This document shows, piece after piece, positions 52,771-61,310 of a stretch of DNA of 61,411 bases (the first letter of the stretch is position 1; the number at the start of each line of letters is the position of its first letter). A model generated the notes under the pieces. That model saw only the letters and a program-made list of their open reading frames with translations. It ran no database searches and had not been told where the DNA came from. The stretch spans positions 1 through 61,411 of the forward strand of contig NZ_JAHVHW010000014.1 in assembly GCF_019802055.1 (NCBI RefSeq), in the 5' to 3' direction. A program made the translations under genes and the position numbers. The stretch is from Ferrimonas balearica. Lineage in GTDB: Bacteria; Pseudomonadota; Gammaproteobacteria; Enterobacterales; Shewanellaceae.

Positions 52771-53801
52771 AGCACTTCCACCAGGGGGCCGTTGGCGGGG
52801 GCAAAGAGTTCACCAATGCACTGGTGAGGGAGACCCGCCGCCTTCAGGCACGCCACCACGTCCGCTTCGGACTCAGGATTGACCGCCACCAGCAGACCGC
52901 CAGAAGTTTGGGGGTCGCACAGCAGTGCCCGTTGCTCTTCGGTCAGCGCACCGATGTGTTGACCGTAGCTGTCAAAGTTGCGGCCGGTGCCGCCGGGCAC
53001 ACAACCCTGAGCCAGGTAGTGGGATACCTTGTCCAGACGCGGTAGGGCATCAAACTGGATGCGTGCGCTCAGGCTGGCACCCTGGCACACCTCGATAAGG
53101 TGTCCTGCCAGGCCAAAGCCGGTGACGTCGGTCAGCGCATTGACTCCGTGAATGCGGGCCAGCGCAGTGGCGATGGTGTTCAACTGGCACATGGCCTCGA
53201 TGGCGATGTTGCCATCCTCCTCCGCCAACTTCTTCTGCTTCTGGGCTGTGGTCAGGATGCCGATCCCCAGCGGCTTGGTCAGGTAAAGCTTATCGCCCGC
53301 CCGCGCGGTATCGTTTCGCTTCAGGCGCTCCAGCGGCACCTGTCCGGTTACCGCCAGGCCGAAAATCGGTTCAGGGGCGTCGATGCTGTGCCCTCCAGCC
53401 AGCAGAATGCCGGCATCGCGACAGGCCGCGCGGCCACCGTCCACCACCTGCTGGGCAATCTCCGGGGCCAGCAGATTCACGGGCCACCCCAGGATCGCGA
53501 TCGCCATCATCGGCGTACCGCCCATGGCGTAGATGTCGCTGATCGCGTTGGTGGCGGCGATCCGGCCGAAGGTGAAGGGATCGTCGACGATCGGCATAAA
53601 AAAGTCGGTGGTGCTGATGATGCCGGTGTGCTCATCCAGCGCGTACACTGCTGCATCATCCCGGGAGGCGTTGCCCACTACCAGACGGGGGTCAGTGAAG
53701 GTCGGCAGCTGGCTGGCCAGAATGGTATCTAGCACCTTGGGGCTGATCTTACAGCCGCATCCGGCACCGTGGCTGTATTCGGTGAGTTTTATCTGACTCA
53801 T
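52767..53801 (-). CDS. selD: Selenide, water dikinase SelD
   Basis: Makes selenophosphate from selenide and ATP. It has 344 residues. The catalytic pair Cys and Lys is in [11 protein letters not shown], with Cys rather than selenocysteine. An AIRS-type ATP-grasp fold follows ([37 protein letters not shown]). The ATG at 53801 is the family start. No selA, selB or selC was seen here, so the visible selenium route is tRNA modification. Confidence 0.96.
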   Translation of the reverse strand: MSQIKLTEYSHGAGCGCKISPKVLDTILASQLPTFTDPRLVVGNASRDDAAVYALDEHTGIISTTDFFMPIVDDPFTFGRIAATNAISDIYAMGGTPMMAIAILGWPVNLLAPEIAQQVVDGGRAACRDAGILLAGGHSIDAPEPIFGLAVTGQVPLERLKRNDTARAGDKLYLTKPLGIGILTTAQKQKKLAEEDGNIAIEAMCQLNTIATALARIHGVNALTDVTGFGLAGHLIEVCQGASLSARIQFDALPRLDKVSHYLAQGCVPGGTGRNFDSYGQHIGALTEEQRALLCDPQTSGGLLVAVNPESEADVVACLKAAGLPHQCIGELFAPANGPLVEVL

Positions 53802-53977
53802 GGGCACATTCTTAACAACAGAGAAGGAGGCATGATACCTCATGGCGGCGAGCTCTGGATCCTGACCACAAATTTGAGCGGAAAGTCATCACAAATCCGT
53901 CCCTTGCCTTGAGCCCGTCAGCCGGTGGAGATAGATTGTGATGCCAATGACTTCCGCCTCTGCAGTACGGAGAACCC

Positions 53978-55285
53978 ATGCAGTTCAAAACCTTGGGCCT
54001 TGCCCTGTGTGCACTGATGCTGAGCGCATGCAGCGACTCCAGCTCTACCAAGAATTTCACCGGCACTGTCCGTTTTGCCACTTTTCATGTTGATATGGCG
54101 TATGACGACAGCCGGGGGTACTTCACTCTGCTGGAGCAAACCGGCGACGACCAGGACCCCCGCCTGGCCAACCTGGCTGCCATCCTGCAACAGACCTATC
54201 AGGAATCTCAGCCCGATGTGCTGCTCCTGACCGGCTTCTCCACCAGTGTGACCGAAGGTGGTGTGGCGGATGAGACCGCCGTTGAGCAATTTCAACAGAA
54301 CTATCTGGCCAAAGCCCAGGCCTCTGATCTGAAGGGCCTGAGCTTCCCCTACCGCTATGTAGCTTCGACCAACTCTGGCCAATTCGTTCCTTTCGATGTG
54401 AATGGCGATGGCAAACTGGCATTGCCGGACGATGCTCAGGGCTACGGTCATTTCCATGGCCAGAACAGCTTTGTGCTGCTTTCCAAGTATGCGCTGGATA
54501 ACGAGCAGGCCCGCACCTTCCGTCAGTTCAAATGGAGCGACGTGACGGGAACCGCTAAGCCGCCCCTGGATAATGGCAACGAGATGGACGAGCAGGCCTG
54601 GCAGGCATTGAGCGTGATGGATACCAACTTTGTCGACATCGCCATGCGTCTGCCTGATGGCCGCCAGATCAGCCTGCTGCTGACCCAGCTGGCCAACCAG
54701 CAGCCTGGAGCGGATGCGTTACGGTCTAACTGGTTGCAGCAGCGTAACGGGGCTCAACTCGACTTTATTGCTGATTACATCAGTGATCGTAAAGACGGCG
54801 ATTACCTGGTTGACGACAAGGGACGCCGTGGTGGGGTAAACCTGGGTCGGCCTTTTGTGTTGATGGGTAACCTTAACAACGATGAGGATCCGTTCCGCCT
54901 CACCGTCAGCACGCCTTGGGCGGATACTTACGAGATCAACAGCAGTGCCATCCGCAAGGTACTGTCCGACAGCTATCTGTTGGGTTCCAACGGTCGATTC
55001 AATACCGACAGCCTGACCCCTACCAGTTTTGGCGCTGAAGAGTACAAGATGAGCGTGGGCTCTAGCCATATTCACCCGCAGGTGTGGACCAGCCTGAGTG
55101 GTATGCGTTTCAGCTATGTGCTGCCCCATAAGGATCTGCACATCTCCGCCAGTGGCGTGTTCTGGCCGGCGCTGGGTGAGGCCGGTTTCGAATGGCTCTA
55201 TCAGGACAGTGGTGAGCAGGACCCGAGCCTCAGCTCTCACGAACGGATGGTCTGGGTTGACGTGGACTTTGGCCGTTCCAAATGA
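53978..55285 (+). CDS. Lipoprotein with endonuclease/exonuclease/phosphatase-like fold
   Basis: A 435-residue protein with a lipoprotein signal peptide; lipobox LSAC gives lipidated Cys18. The mature part resembles the EEP superfamily: VRFATFHVDMAYDD at the first strand, PDVLLLTGFST, HGQNSFVLLSKY, FVLMGNLNND, and a C-terminal pair SSHIHPQVWTS / YVLPHKDLHI in place of the usual SDHxP. Some catalytic positions look altered: Asn in GNLND-like context instead of GDFN, and no clear His pair. Activity is uncertain. Similar proteins are often called metallophosphatase-like, and the substrate is unknown. Confidence 0.78.
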   Translation: MQFKTLGLALCALMLSACSDSSSTKNFTGTVRFATFHVDMAYDDSRGYFTLLEQTGDDQDPRLANLAAILQQTYQESQPDVLLLTGFSTSVTEGGVADETAVEQFQQNYLAKAQASDLKGLSFPYRYVASTNSGQFVPFDVNGDGKLALPDDAQGYGHFHGQNSFVLLSKYALDNEQARTFRQFKWSDVTGTAKPPLDNGNEMDEQAWQALSVMDTNFVDIAMRLPDGRQISLLLTQLANQQPGADALRSNWLQQRNGAQLDFIADYISDRKDGDYLVDDKGRRGGVNLGRPFVLMGNLNNDEDPFRLTVSTPWADTYEINSSAIRKVLSDSYLLGSNGRFNTDSLTPTSFGAEEYKMSVGSSHIHPQVWTSLSGMRFSYVLPHKDLHISASGVFWPALGEAGFEWLYQDSGEQDPSLSSHERMVWVDVDFGRSK

Positions 55286-55295
55286 AGCTAATCCA

Positions 55296-55325
55296 TAAAA
55301 AAAGGCGCCATCAGGCGCCTTTTTT
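55296..55325. terminator. Bidirectional terminator after the EEP lipoprotein gene
   Basis: A stem AAAGGCGCC/GGCGCCTTT with loop ATCA is flanked by A on the left and T on the right, between convergent genes. Confidence 0.88.
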
Positions 55326-55364
55326 GTGGCTTATCCAAAAGCGACTCTCCTTTTCGGAGGCACA

Positions 55365-56264
55365 CTACTCTGCCATCGTTTGGGCGCTGGGAATCTGCAT
55401 TGCGGACAGAACCGCCGATGGCGCTTCCAATTGGGGATAGTGGCCAACACCGGGCAGTTCTGCCACCTGGCCATGGGGGCAGAGCTGACGGAAACGGTCT
55501 ACCAGTTGCTGGCCCGATATGGGGTCTGCCAAGCCATCGATCAAAGTCAGTGGTTGAGCGGCGTGTTGCAGGGCCCCAACCCAGCGGGAGCGGTGGGTAA
55601 CACGCTCAGCCATGTACTGAATCAGCGACGGAATAACCCGTTGGCCCTGATGGTAGCGCAGCAGTTGCCAAAGAGTATCGAGTTCCATCTGGTCTGGTGG
55701 GGTCTTCCCCCATATCCGCTTGAGGCTGGCCTGAAAGCGACCTCGACCCAATAACCGGGCAAGCAGAGGTCCTAACGGCCCCGCCATCAGGCGCTGAATG
55801 CGCAGGGGTTGATGGGCTTCGGGAAACAGTCCGCCGTTCAGCAGGGTCACCGACAGCCAGGTGATCTCTGTGCTGCCCTCCTGCTCCCGGGCCATCAGTT
55901 CCTGAGCGACGGTGTCTCCATAATCGTGAGCCAGGATCGCCGCTTGCGGGATCGCCAGATGGGACAGCAGATCCAGAATCATCTGAGCTTGATCGGCAAT
56001 GCGGTAGATATAGGGGTGGGGTTTATCACTCAGGCCAAAACCCAGCATATCAACGGTAAGCAACTGGTAGTGGCTCGACAGCGTTGGCCAGAGTGCCCAC
56101 CAATCCCAGCTGGCGGAGGGAAAGCCGTGGATCAGCAGCAGGGTAGGTTTTCCCGGGTTGGGGTGGAATCGATAGAACAGGGCGTGATGTTGCCAGTGGA
56201 AGGTCAGGCCTGCGGCACGCCACTCCTCCATAGAGGGCGGTACCGCAGGCGAGAGGGACGTCAT
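55365..56264 (-). CDS. Alpha/beta hydrolase similar to eukaryotic MEST
   Basis: A 299-residue alpha/beta hydrolase. The oxyanion loop is HGFPSASWDW, the nucleophile is Asp in HDYGDTVAQEL (as in epoxide hydrolases and dehalogenases rather than esterases), and the catalytic His is in GVGHYPQLE. The blocks DMLGFGLSDKP, LLNGGLFPEAHQPL, RSRWVGAL and GHYPQLE recall vertebrate MEST/PEG1 closely (from memory). It follows the desaturase gene after six bases, so the pair is probably one operon with a role in lipid metabolism. The substrate is unknown. Confidence 0.85.
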   Translation of the reverse strand: MTSLSPAVPPSMEEWRAAGLTFHWQHHALFYRFHPNPGKPTLLLIHGFPSASWDWWALWPTLSSHYQLLTVDMLGFGLSDKPHPYIYRIADQAQMILDLLSHLAIPQAAILAHDYGDTVAQELMAREQEGSTEITWLSVTLLNGGLFPEAHQPLRIQRLMAGPLGPLLARLLGRGRFQASLKRIWGKTPPDQMELDTLWQLLRYHQGQRVIPSLIQYMAERVTHRSRWVGALQHAAQPLTLIDGLADPISGQQLVDRFRQLCPHGQVAELPGVGHYPQLEAPSAVLSAMQIPSAQTMAE

Positions 56265-56270
56265 AGGACG

Positions 56271-57392
56271 TTACGCTACCTGAGCGTGCAGTTGGGCTCG
56301 AAACGTCTGCCACTGACGCTTCTGGTGCTCAAAGGTCTGACGCAACTCCGCCAGTTGAGCGCGAGCGCTGCGGTCCAGTTCGTGTTTATGGAGCGCCAAT
56401 TGACGCTGCTTTTCGGCGTAATAGCGCTGCAGCTCGGCCAAAAGACGGTCGTACTCCTCCTCAAGTTTGGTCAGCCACTCGCTTGCGCTGTGGTGTTCAG
56501 CTAACAACCGTTGGCTGGACTTGAGTTGCATCGCCAGACGGGCGGATTCGATGCGGTCTGCTGGCACTTTTCGGAGATCCTTGGCCAGCCCCATTTTCGC
56601 CAACGCCCGGATCAGCCATTTGGTGGGGTCGAAGTGCCACCAACGGATGCCGTTACGGTAGTCGTACTCAAAGGTGTGGTGGAAGTTGTGGTAGCCCTCG
56701 CCGAAGGTCAGCAGCGCCAGCACGCCGTTGTCCCGTGAGCTGTGCTTGTCGCTGAAGGGTTGGGTGCCCCAGATGTGAGCCAGGGAGTTGATGAAGAAGG
56801 TGCCATGATGCACCAGCACCAAACGCAGCACGCCAGCCAGCAGCAACATGCCCAACACGTCACCGGTCATCCAGCCAATCAGCGCTGGCAGGCCGACGTT
56901 GGTGGCCAGAACCCACTTACCATAGTGGTTGTGCTGGTTCATCACGATGGGGTTTTTCTGCAGGTCGCGAACATTGTTGTAGAGATCCGGGGTGACCTGC
57001 TGGTACTCCCTCAGCATCCAGCCGATATGGCTGAACCAGAAGCCACGCCCCGCCGAGTAGGGATCGCGGTCATTGTCATCCACATGCTTGTGATGGCGGC
57101 GGTGATCGGAGCTCCAGTGCAGGATGGAGTTCTGCAGCGCCATGGCGCCACCAATGGCCAGCAGCCACTGTACCACCGGGTGGGCGCTGTAGGCTTTGTG
57201 GGACCAGAGGCGATGATAACCCGCAGTGATGGACAGGCCGCTCCAGGCCCAGAACAGAAAGGCGACCCAAAGGGCTTCGGTCTGGTAACCCTGAGAGAAC
57301 CCGTAAAGGGGCACCAGAACGGCAGCACCGAGGAAAGTCAGCACAAACAGCAGCGTGTTGACCAGGATAAGACGAGGCTTGCTATCAGACAT
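56271..57392 (-). CDS. Fatty acid desaturase with C-terminal coiled coil
   Basis: A membrane di-iron enzyme of the acyl-CoA delta-9 desaturase type that adds a double bond to saturated acyl chains using oxygen. It has 373 residues, four hydrophobic segments and three His boxes: HRLWSH, HRRHH and HNFHH. The last ~95 residues are a charged helix ([29 protein letters not shown], in parts) predicted to coil, not part of the core enzyme. The ATG at 57392 lies 17 bases from a FabR-type operator and the gene diverges from fabR. Confidence 0.93.
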   Translation of the reverse strand: MSDSKPRLILVNTLLFVLTFLGAAVLVPLYGFSQGYQTEALWVAFLFWAWSGLSITAGYHRLWSHKAYSAHPVVQWLLAIGGAMALQNSILHWSSDHRRHHKHVDDNDRDPYSAGRGFWFSHIGWMLREYQQVTPDLYNNVRDLQKNPIVMNQHNHYGKWVLATNVGLPALIGWMTGDVLGMLLLAGVLRLVLVHHGTFFINSLAHIWGTQPFSDKHSSRDNGVLALLTFGEGYHNFHHTFEYDYRNGIRWWHFDPTKWLIRALAKMGLAKDLRKVPADRIESARLAMQLKSSQRLLAEHHSASEWLTKLEEEYDRLLAELQRYYAEKQRQLALHKHELDRSARAQLAELRQTFEHQKRQWQTFRAQLHAQVA

Positions 57393-57408
57393 GGGTATTG
57401 TTCTATTT

Positions 57409-57428
57409 TGGCTTACAACTGTTAGCCA
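57409..57428. promoter_or_regulatory. FabR-type operator between desaturase and fabR
   Basis: TGGCTTACAACTGTTAGCCA is a near-perfect dyad of the form GGCTNACA-NN-TGTNAGCC. It resembles FabR sites known upstream of fabA and fabB in Escherichia coli, with the ACA-NN-TGT core. It lies directly upstream of the desaturase start and within the divergent fabR promoter region. Confidence 0.75.
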
Positions 57429-57532
57429 TTTTCGTCACAACTGAAGAAAATGCAAGCGCCTGCAGGGTCAGGATGCGAAAACGGGTGGAAAGGGTTACTA
57501 TCTGCCTGTTTTGCCGAATTGGGATAAGAATC

Positions 57533-58126
57533 ATGGGGATCCGAGCCCAGCAGAAAGAGAAGACACGTCGAGCCCTGGTGGACGCGGCGTTCAACCAACT
57601 CAGTGCCGAGCGCAGTTTCTCCAGTTTGAGTCTGCGTGAAGTGGCCCGAGAGGCGGGTATCGCCCCTACCTCTTTCTACCGCCACTTCAAGGATATGGAA
57701 GAGTTGGGCCTGACCATGGTGGACGAGGGCGGCCTGACCCTGCGCCAGCTGATGCGTAAAGGGCGCCAACGTGCTGCCGAAGGGGGCAGCATTGTGCGTG
57801 TCTCCATTGAAACCTTCCTCGAGTTTATCGATAGCAATCCCAACATCTTCCGCTTGTTGTTGCGGGAGCGTTCCGGCACCTCAGCGGCGTTTCGTTCTGC
57901 CGTGCAGCGCGAAATCGAGCACTTTATTGCGGAGCTGATTGAGTATCTGCAGGCCACCACCGATCTGGCGACGGAAGTGGCCCACGCTCAGGCCGAGGCG
58001 ATGGTGATTCTGGTGTTCAGCGCCGGGGCCGAGGCGATGGATATGACGCCGAAAAAGCGCAAGGTGCTGGCAGAGCGGCTGGTACTTCAGCTGCGGATGA
58101 TCATCAAGGGCGGCGCGTCGCTGTAA
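57533..58126 (+). CDS. fabR: Fatty acid biosynthesis regulator FabR
   Basis: TetR-family repressor that senses the balance of unsaturated and saturated acyl thioesters and controls unsaturated fatty acid synthesis. The 197-residue protein starts [16 protein letters not shown] and carries the helix-turn-helix [34 protein letters not shown], followed by [13 protein letters not shown], all nearly identical to Escherichia coli FabR as recalled. The ATG at 57533 is the family start. It diverges from the desaturase, which it probably represses. Confidence 0.95.
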   Translation: MGIRAQQKEKTRRALVDAAFNQLSAERSFSSLSLREVAREAGIAPTSFYRHFKDMEELGLTMVDEGGLTLRQLMRKGRQRAAEGGSIVRVSIETFLEFIDSNPNIFRLLLRERSGTSAAFRSAVQREIEHFIAELIEYLQATTDLATEVAHAQAEAMVILVFSAGAEAMDMTPKKRKVLAERLVLQLRMIIKGGASL

Positions 58127-58424
58127 CCTACCCCGTGCTGCTTCAGAACTTTGCAGGACTGGCCCGGCATGCAGTTCATCGGGCCTTACTGTTTGGATGT
58201 ATTAGAGAGTGAAAGCTTAAGCACACGCTTCACTAAGTCATAAAAGCGTTCCGTCAGCCTCTGTGCTAACGAAATCTGTTCACTCGAAATCTGTATATCA
58301 ATCTCACCACCAGCGGCAGATTTGAACTATCTCCCTTCTCTTACCTAGCAGCCACTTGAGTGGTAAAAGCCAGAGAACGCCTCGAGTTGCTAACGTGGGT
58401 TGAGTTTGATCAGCAGGTGGCACT
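58127..58424. other. Intergenic region between fabR and the TorD-like gene
   Basis: About 300 bases without a gene. A weak stem GGCCCG/CGGGCC (58161-58166, 58180-58185) may end fabR transcription. The remainder, from about 58195, is visibly lower in GC than its neighbours and has no recognisable operator. It may hold the promoter of the next gene. Confidence 0.45.
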
Positions 58425-59090
58425 ATGACGGTGAAAAAAGCGGAGCTTAAGGTGGTGAGGGCTGTGGCTCATCTCTTTCAAGCCACTTTGATAAGTGGGC
58501 CTGAGCGCAGCGTCGTTAACCACCTGCAACAGAGTCAGTTGGCTGTTGAGTGGCCTGAAATTGGCTGTAATGGTCGACGGCTGGAGCAAGGATTGAAGTT
58601 ACTAGGGACATATCTTAAAGAGTGGAAGGGCAGTGATACCCAAATCGAAGCCTTGAAGCTGGACCATGGCCGCCTGTTCCTCGGCCCTGGGGAACCCTTG
58701 GCTGCGCCATGGGGATCGGTCTATCTGGAAGCGCCCCCCTCGGTAAATGGCGAATCCACCCTGGCTTTCTCAGATTTCCTGCGGGTAAAGGGCATCCAGA
58801 TTACCCAAAAAACCAATGAACCTTTGGATCACATTGGCACCCAGTTTGCGGTTTTATCTTTTTTATTGGGCAAGCTGGCTGAGCAACCGGACAGTACAGA
58901 GACCACTGCCGTATGTAAGAGTTTGCTGGCGGACCACCTGCTGCCCTGGGCGGACCGTTGCCTGGAACGGGTTGAAGAGTTTGCGACCACTCATTACTAC
59001 AGAGGGCTGGCGATTCTTGCTCGTGAATACCTCTGTTACCTCAGGCGGGTGTTCGATATTCGCTGTATCACTGTGCCGCTGTTCCGTTAA
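58425..59090 (+). CDS. TorD/DmsD-family molybdoenzyme chaperone
   Basis: Cytoplasmic chaperone that binds the Tat signal of a molybdopterin oxidoreductase and guides cofactor insertion. The 221-residue all-helical protein has the family motifs LKLDHGRLFLGPGEPLAAPWGSVYLE (in parts), EPLDHIGTQFAVLSFLLG and HLLPWADRCLERVEEFATTHYYRGLAILAREYL (in parts). CAGGTGGC precedes the ATG. No molybdoenzyme gene lies within the window, so it is an orphan whose partner is elsewhere. Confidence 0.88.
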   Translation: MTVKKAELKVVRAVAHLFQATLISGPERSVVNHLQQSQLAVEWPEIGCNGRRLEQGLKLLGTYLKEWKGSDTQIEALKLDHGRLFLGPGEPLAAPWGSVYLEAPPSVNGESTLAFSDFLRVKGIQITQKTNEPLDHIGTQFAVLSFLLGKLAEQPDSTETTAVCKSLLADHLLPWADRCLERVEEFATTHYYRGLAILAREYLCYLRRVFDIRCITVPLFR

Positions 59091-59103
59091 GGACGGCGTG
59101 GAT

Positions 59104-59141
59104 AAAAAAAGAAGGCCGCTTAATGCGGCCTTCTTTTTTAG
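59104..59141. terminator. Bidirectional terminator between TorD-like gene and trmA
   Basis: A 15-bp stem (AAAAAAGAAGGCCGC/GCGGCCTTCTTTTTT, arms 59105-59119 and 59125-59139) serves both convergent genes and overlaps the trmA stop codon. Confidence 0.9.
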
Positions 59142-60232
59142 CTGATGCGCTCCAGCAGCACACCCGCTTCCATATGGTGGGTGTAGGGGAACTGGTCGAA
59201 CAGCGCCAGTCGAGTCAGCTTGTGGGTCTGACTGAGCGTTTTCAGGTTCTCCAGCAGAGTGTCAGGGTTGCAGGAGATGTAGAGGATACGCTCGTAGCCC
59301 TGCACCATCTTCTCTGTTGCCGGGTCCAGACCGGCACGCGGCGGATCGACAAAGATGGTGTTGCAGCGGTAGTCGGAAAGATCGATCCCTTTGAGGCGAC
59401 GGAACTCCCTTACGCCGTTGATGGCATCGGTAAAGTCCTCTGCAGACATTCGCAGAATGGTGACATTGTCGATGTTGTTTCTGGCGATGTTGTACTGGGC
59501 GGCTTCAACAGAGGGCTTGGCCAACTCGGTCGCCAGAACTCGCTCAAAGTTCTGAGCCAGCGCCAGGGAGAAGTTGCCGTTGCCGCAATAGAGTTCCAGC
59601 AGGTCCCCATCACTGTTACGGGTGACGTCCACAGCCCACTCGAGCATCTTCTCCGCCACCTTGCCATTGGGCTGAGTGAAGGAGTTCTCGATTTGCCGGT
59701 AGTGGTAGGGGCGACCGAAGACATGAAGCACTTCGTCTACGTGGTCCTGCTCAAGGCAGACCTTCTGCTTCCGGGCACGACCGATAAAGTGCACTTTATT
59801 GTCCCACCGGGCACGCAGTTCCCGAATGGCATCGCACCAGGCGTCGTCCAACTGGCGATGGTAAAGCAGGCTGATCACCAACTCCCCACTCAAAGTGGAA
59901 AGGAAGTCCACCTGGAACAGCTTACGGCGCAGCACCGGATCCGGTTTCAATGCCTCAATCAGCTTTGGCATGTACTCGTTGATCAGAGCGCTGGCGGGCA
60001 GGTATTGGGTGACCTCAATCTTAGCCTGCTGAGTCTGATCAAACATGATGTAGTTCAGGTCGTCACCATCGTGCCAGACCCGGAACTCGGCACGCATGCG
60101 ATAGTGCTCAGGCTCAGAGGCAAACACCTCCAGTTCGGGAGCATTAAAGGGCGCGAACAGTTCACGCATACGATCGCATTTTGCATCGAGCTGTGATTGG
60201 TATTGGCGGGGATCAAGGGCAGCCAGATCCAT
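59138..60232 (-). CDS. trmA: tRNA (uracil-5-)-methyltransferase TrmA
   Basis: Makes 5-methyluridine at position 54 of the tRNA T loop. It has 364 residues. Motifs: [12 protein letters not shown] (S-adenosylmethionine), VDPPRAGLD, catalytic Cys321 in YISCNPDTL and the C-terminal [10 protein letters not shown] with the catalytic Glu. The ATG at 60232 is preferred because GGAG precedes it by six bases. A GTG at 60244 is possible. Confidence 0.96.
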   Translation of the reverse strand: MDLAALDPRQYQSQLDAKCDRMRELFAPFNAPELEVFASEPEHYRMRAEFRVWHDGDDLNYIMFDQTQQAKIEVTQYLPASALINEYMPKLIEALKPDPVLRRKLFQVDFLSTLSGELVISLLYHRQLDDAWCDAIRELRARWDNKVHFIGRARKQKVCLEQDHVDEVLHVFGRPYHYRQIENSFTQPNGKVAEKMLEWAVDVTRNSDGDLLELYCGNGNFSLALAQNFERVLATELAKPSVEAAQYNIARNNIDNVTILRMSAEDFTDAINGVREFRRLKGIDLSDYRCNTIFVDPPRAGLDPATEKMVQGYERILYISCNPDTLLENLKTLSQTHKLTRLALFDQFPYTHHMEAGVLLERIS

Positions 60233-60421
60233 CAGGGTCTCCACTGGGCAACTTCAAAGGGGGCAAATTCTAACCACCCGACGGCGCAAGTCCAGTACTG
60301 CCGCCGGGAACGGGGTACTGCGCCTCGATAAACGTGTCGTGAACCGGGACAAGAGGAGAGGAACCCAGTAGGATCCGCACCGTAACCTTCTTCTGATTCT
60401 AACTGTTATTGCGAAAGACTC

Positions 60422-61198
60422 ATGGGCGCGATCCTGATCTTCGATTCTGGCCTGGGCGGCCTCACTATCTACCAGCATGTTCGGCAGGCGTTGCCGAACC
60501 ACCGTTATCGCTACCTGGCCGACAGTGCCCGCTTCCCCTATGGCGAACTGAGTCCACAAGCTTTGATTGATGGATGCGTAGCGCTCATCCAACAGCAGAT
60601 AGAAGCGGAACCGGTGGATCTGGTGGTGATCGCTTGCAACAGCGCCAGCACTCTGGTGCTTGAACCTTTGCGTGCCGCAATCCATTGCCCGGTAGTCGGG
60701 GTGGTGCCAGCCATTAAACCGGCCGCTGCCATGAGCTACAGCAAAGTGATAGGCCTGCTGGCGACACCGGGTACCGTTAAGCGTGCCTATACCGATGAAT
60801 TGGTTGCCCAGTTCGCAGCGGATTGTGAATTGGTCCGGGTCGGCAGCAGTGAATTGGTTTGGCTGGCGGAACAGAAGCTAGCGGGCAAGGCGGTCTCTCG
60901 ATCGGAGTTGGAACCCATACTCGCTCCCTTTATTCAGCAGCAAGCCGACGTTGTGGTTCTGGGTTGTACCCACTTCCCTCTATTAAGAGACGAGATCGCT
61001 CAAGTGCTCGGGCCCAGGGTCAGGCTGGTCGATTCCGGAGCGGCAATCGCTCGGCGGGTCAGCCAGCTTTTAGGTGATGTGGGAACGGGATCAGAGAAAT
61101 TTGATGCCTCCTATTACTACACCGGTCAGACACCAGACCCTCAAGTGTGGGCGTTTTTACAGCAGCAAGGGTTTCGCTGCATGGAAAAGTGGCTTTAA
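60422..61198 (+). CDS. murI: Glutamate racemase MurI
   Basis: Supplies D-glutamate for peptidoglycan. It has 258 residues, with ILIFDSGLGGLTIYQHV, FPYGELSP, the catalytic Cys residues in IACNSAST and LGCTHFPLL, and the late VDSGAAIARRV. It lies upstream of an rRNA operon, as in Escherichia coli rrnB. About 180 bases separate it from divergent trmA. Confidence 0.95.
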   Translation: MGAILIFDSGLGGLTIYQHVRQALPNHRYRYLADSARFPYGELSPQALIDGCVALIQQQIEAEPVDLVVIACNSASTLVLEPLRAAIHCPVVGVVPAIKPAAAMSYSKVIGLLATPGTVKRAYTDELVAQFAADCELVRVGSSELVWLAEQKLAGKAVSRSELEPILAPFIQQQADVVVLGCTHFPLLRDEIAQVLGPRVRLVDSGAAIARRVSQLLGDVGTGSEKFDASYYYTGQTPDPQVWAFLQQQGFRCMEKWL

Positions 61199-61252
61199 TT
61201 TTCGCCAAATCGTATGCCAAATGCGCGAGCTGGCGGCGAAGTGTCCAGTTGA

Positions 61253-61310
61253 ACCAAATTTCTGAAAATACCCCTTGCCGCCGCCGAATCCGGCCCTATA
61301 ATGCGCTCCC
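61253..61310 (+). promoter_or_regulatory. rRNA operon P1-type promoter with GC-rich discriminator
   Basis: -35 TTGCCG (61275-61280) and consensus -10 TATAAT (61297-61302) are separated by 16 bp. GCGCTCCC follows, the GC-rich discriminator that makes rRNA promoters sensitive to ppGpp and starting NTP levels. The A/T-rich 61256-61270 just upstream could be an UP element. Transcription should start near 61309. Confidence 0.85.

Noticed and set aside
58127-58424. tRNA or small RNA gene in the low-GC spacer
   Set aside because: No cloverleaf arms, T-loop motif or strong terminator were found there.
59123-60196. 357-codon plus-strand frame opposite trmA
   Set aside because: Antisense shadow; it starts inside the bidirectional terminator.
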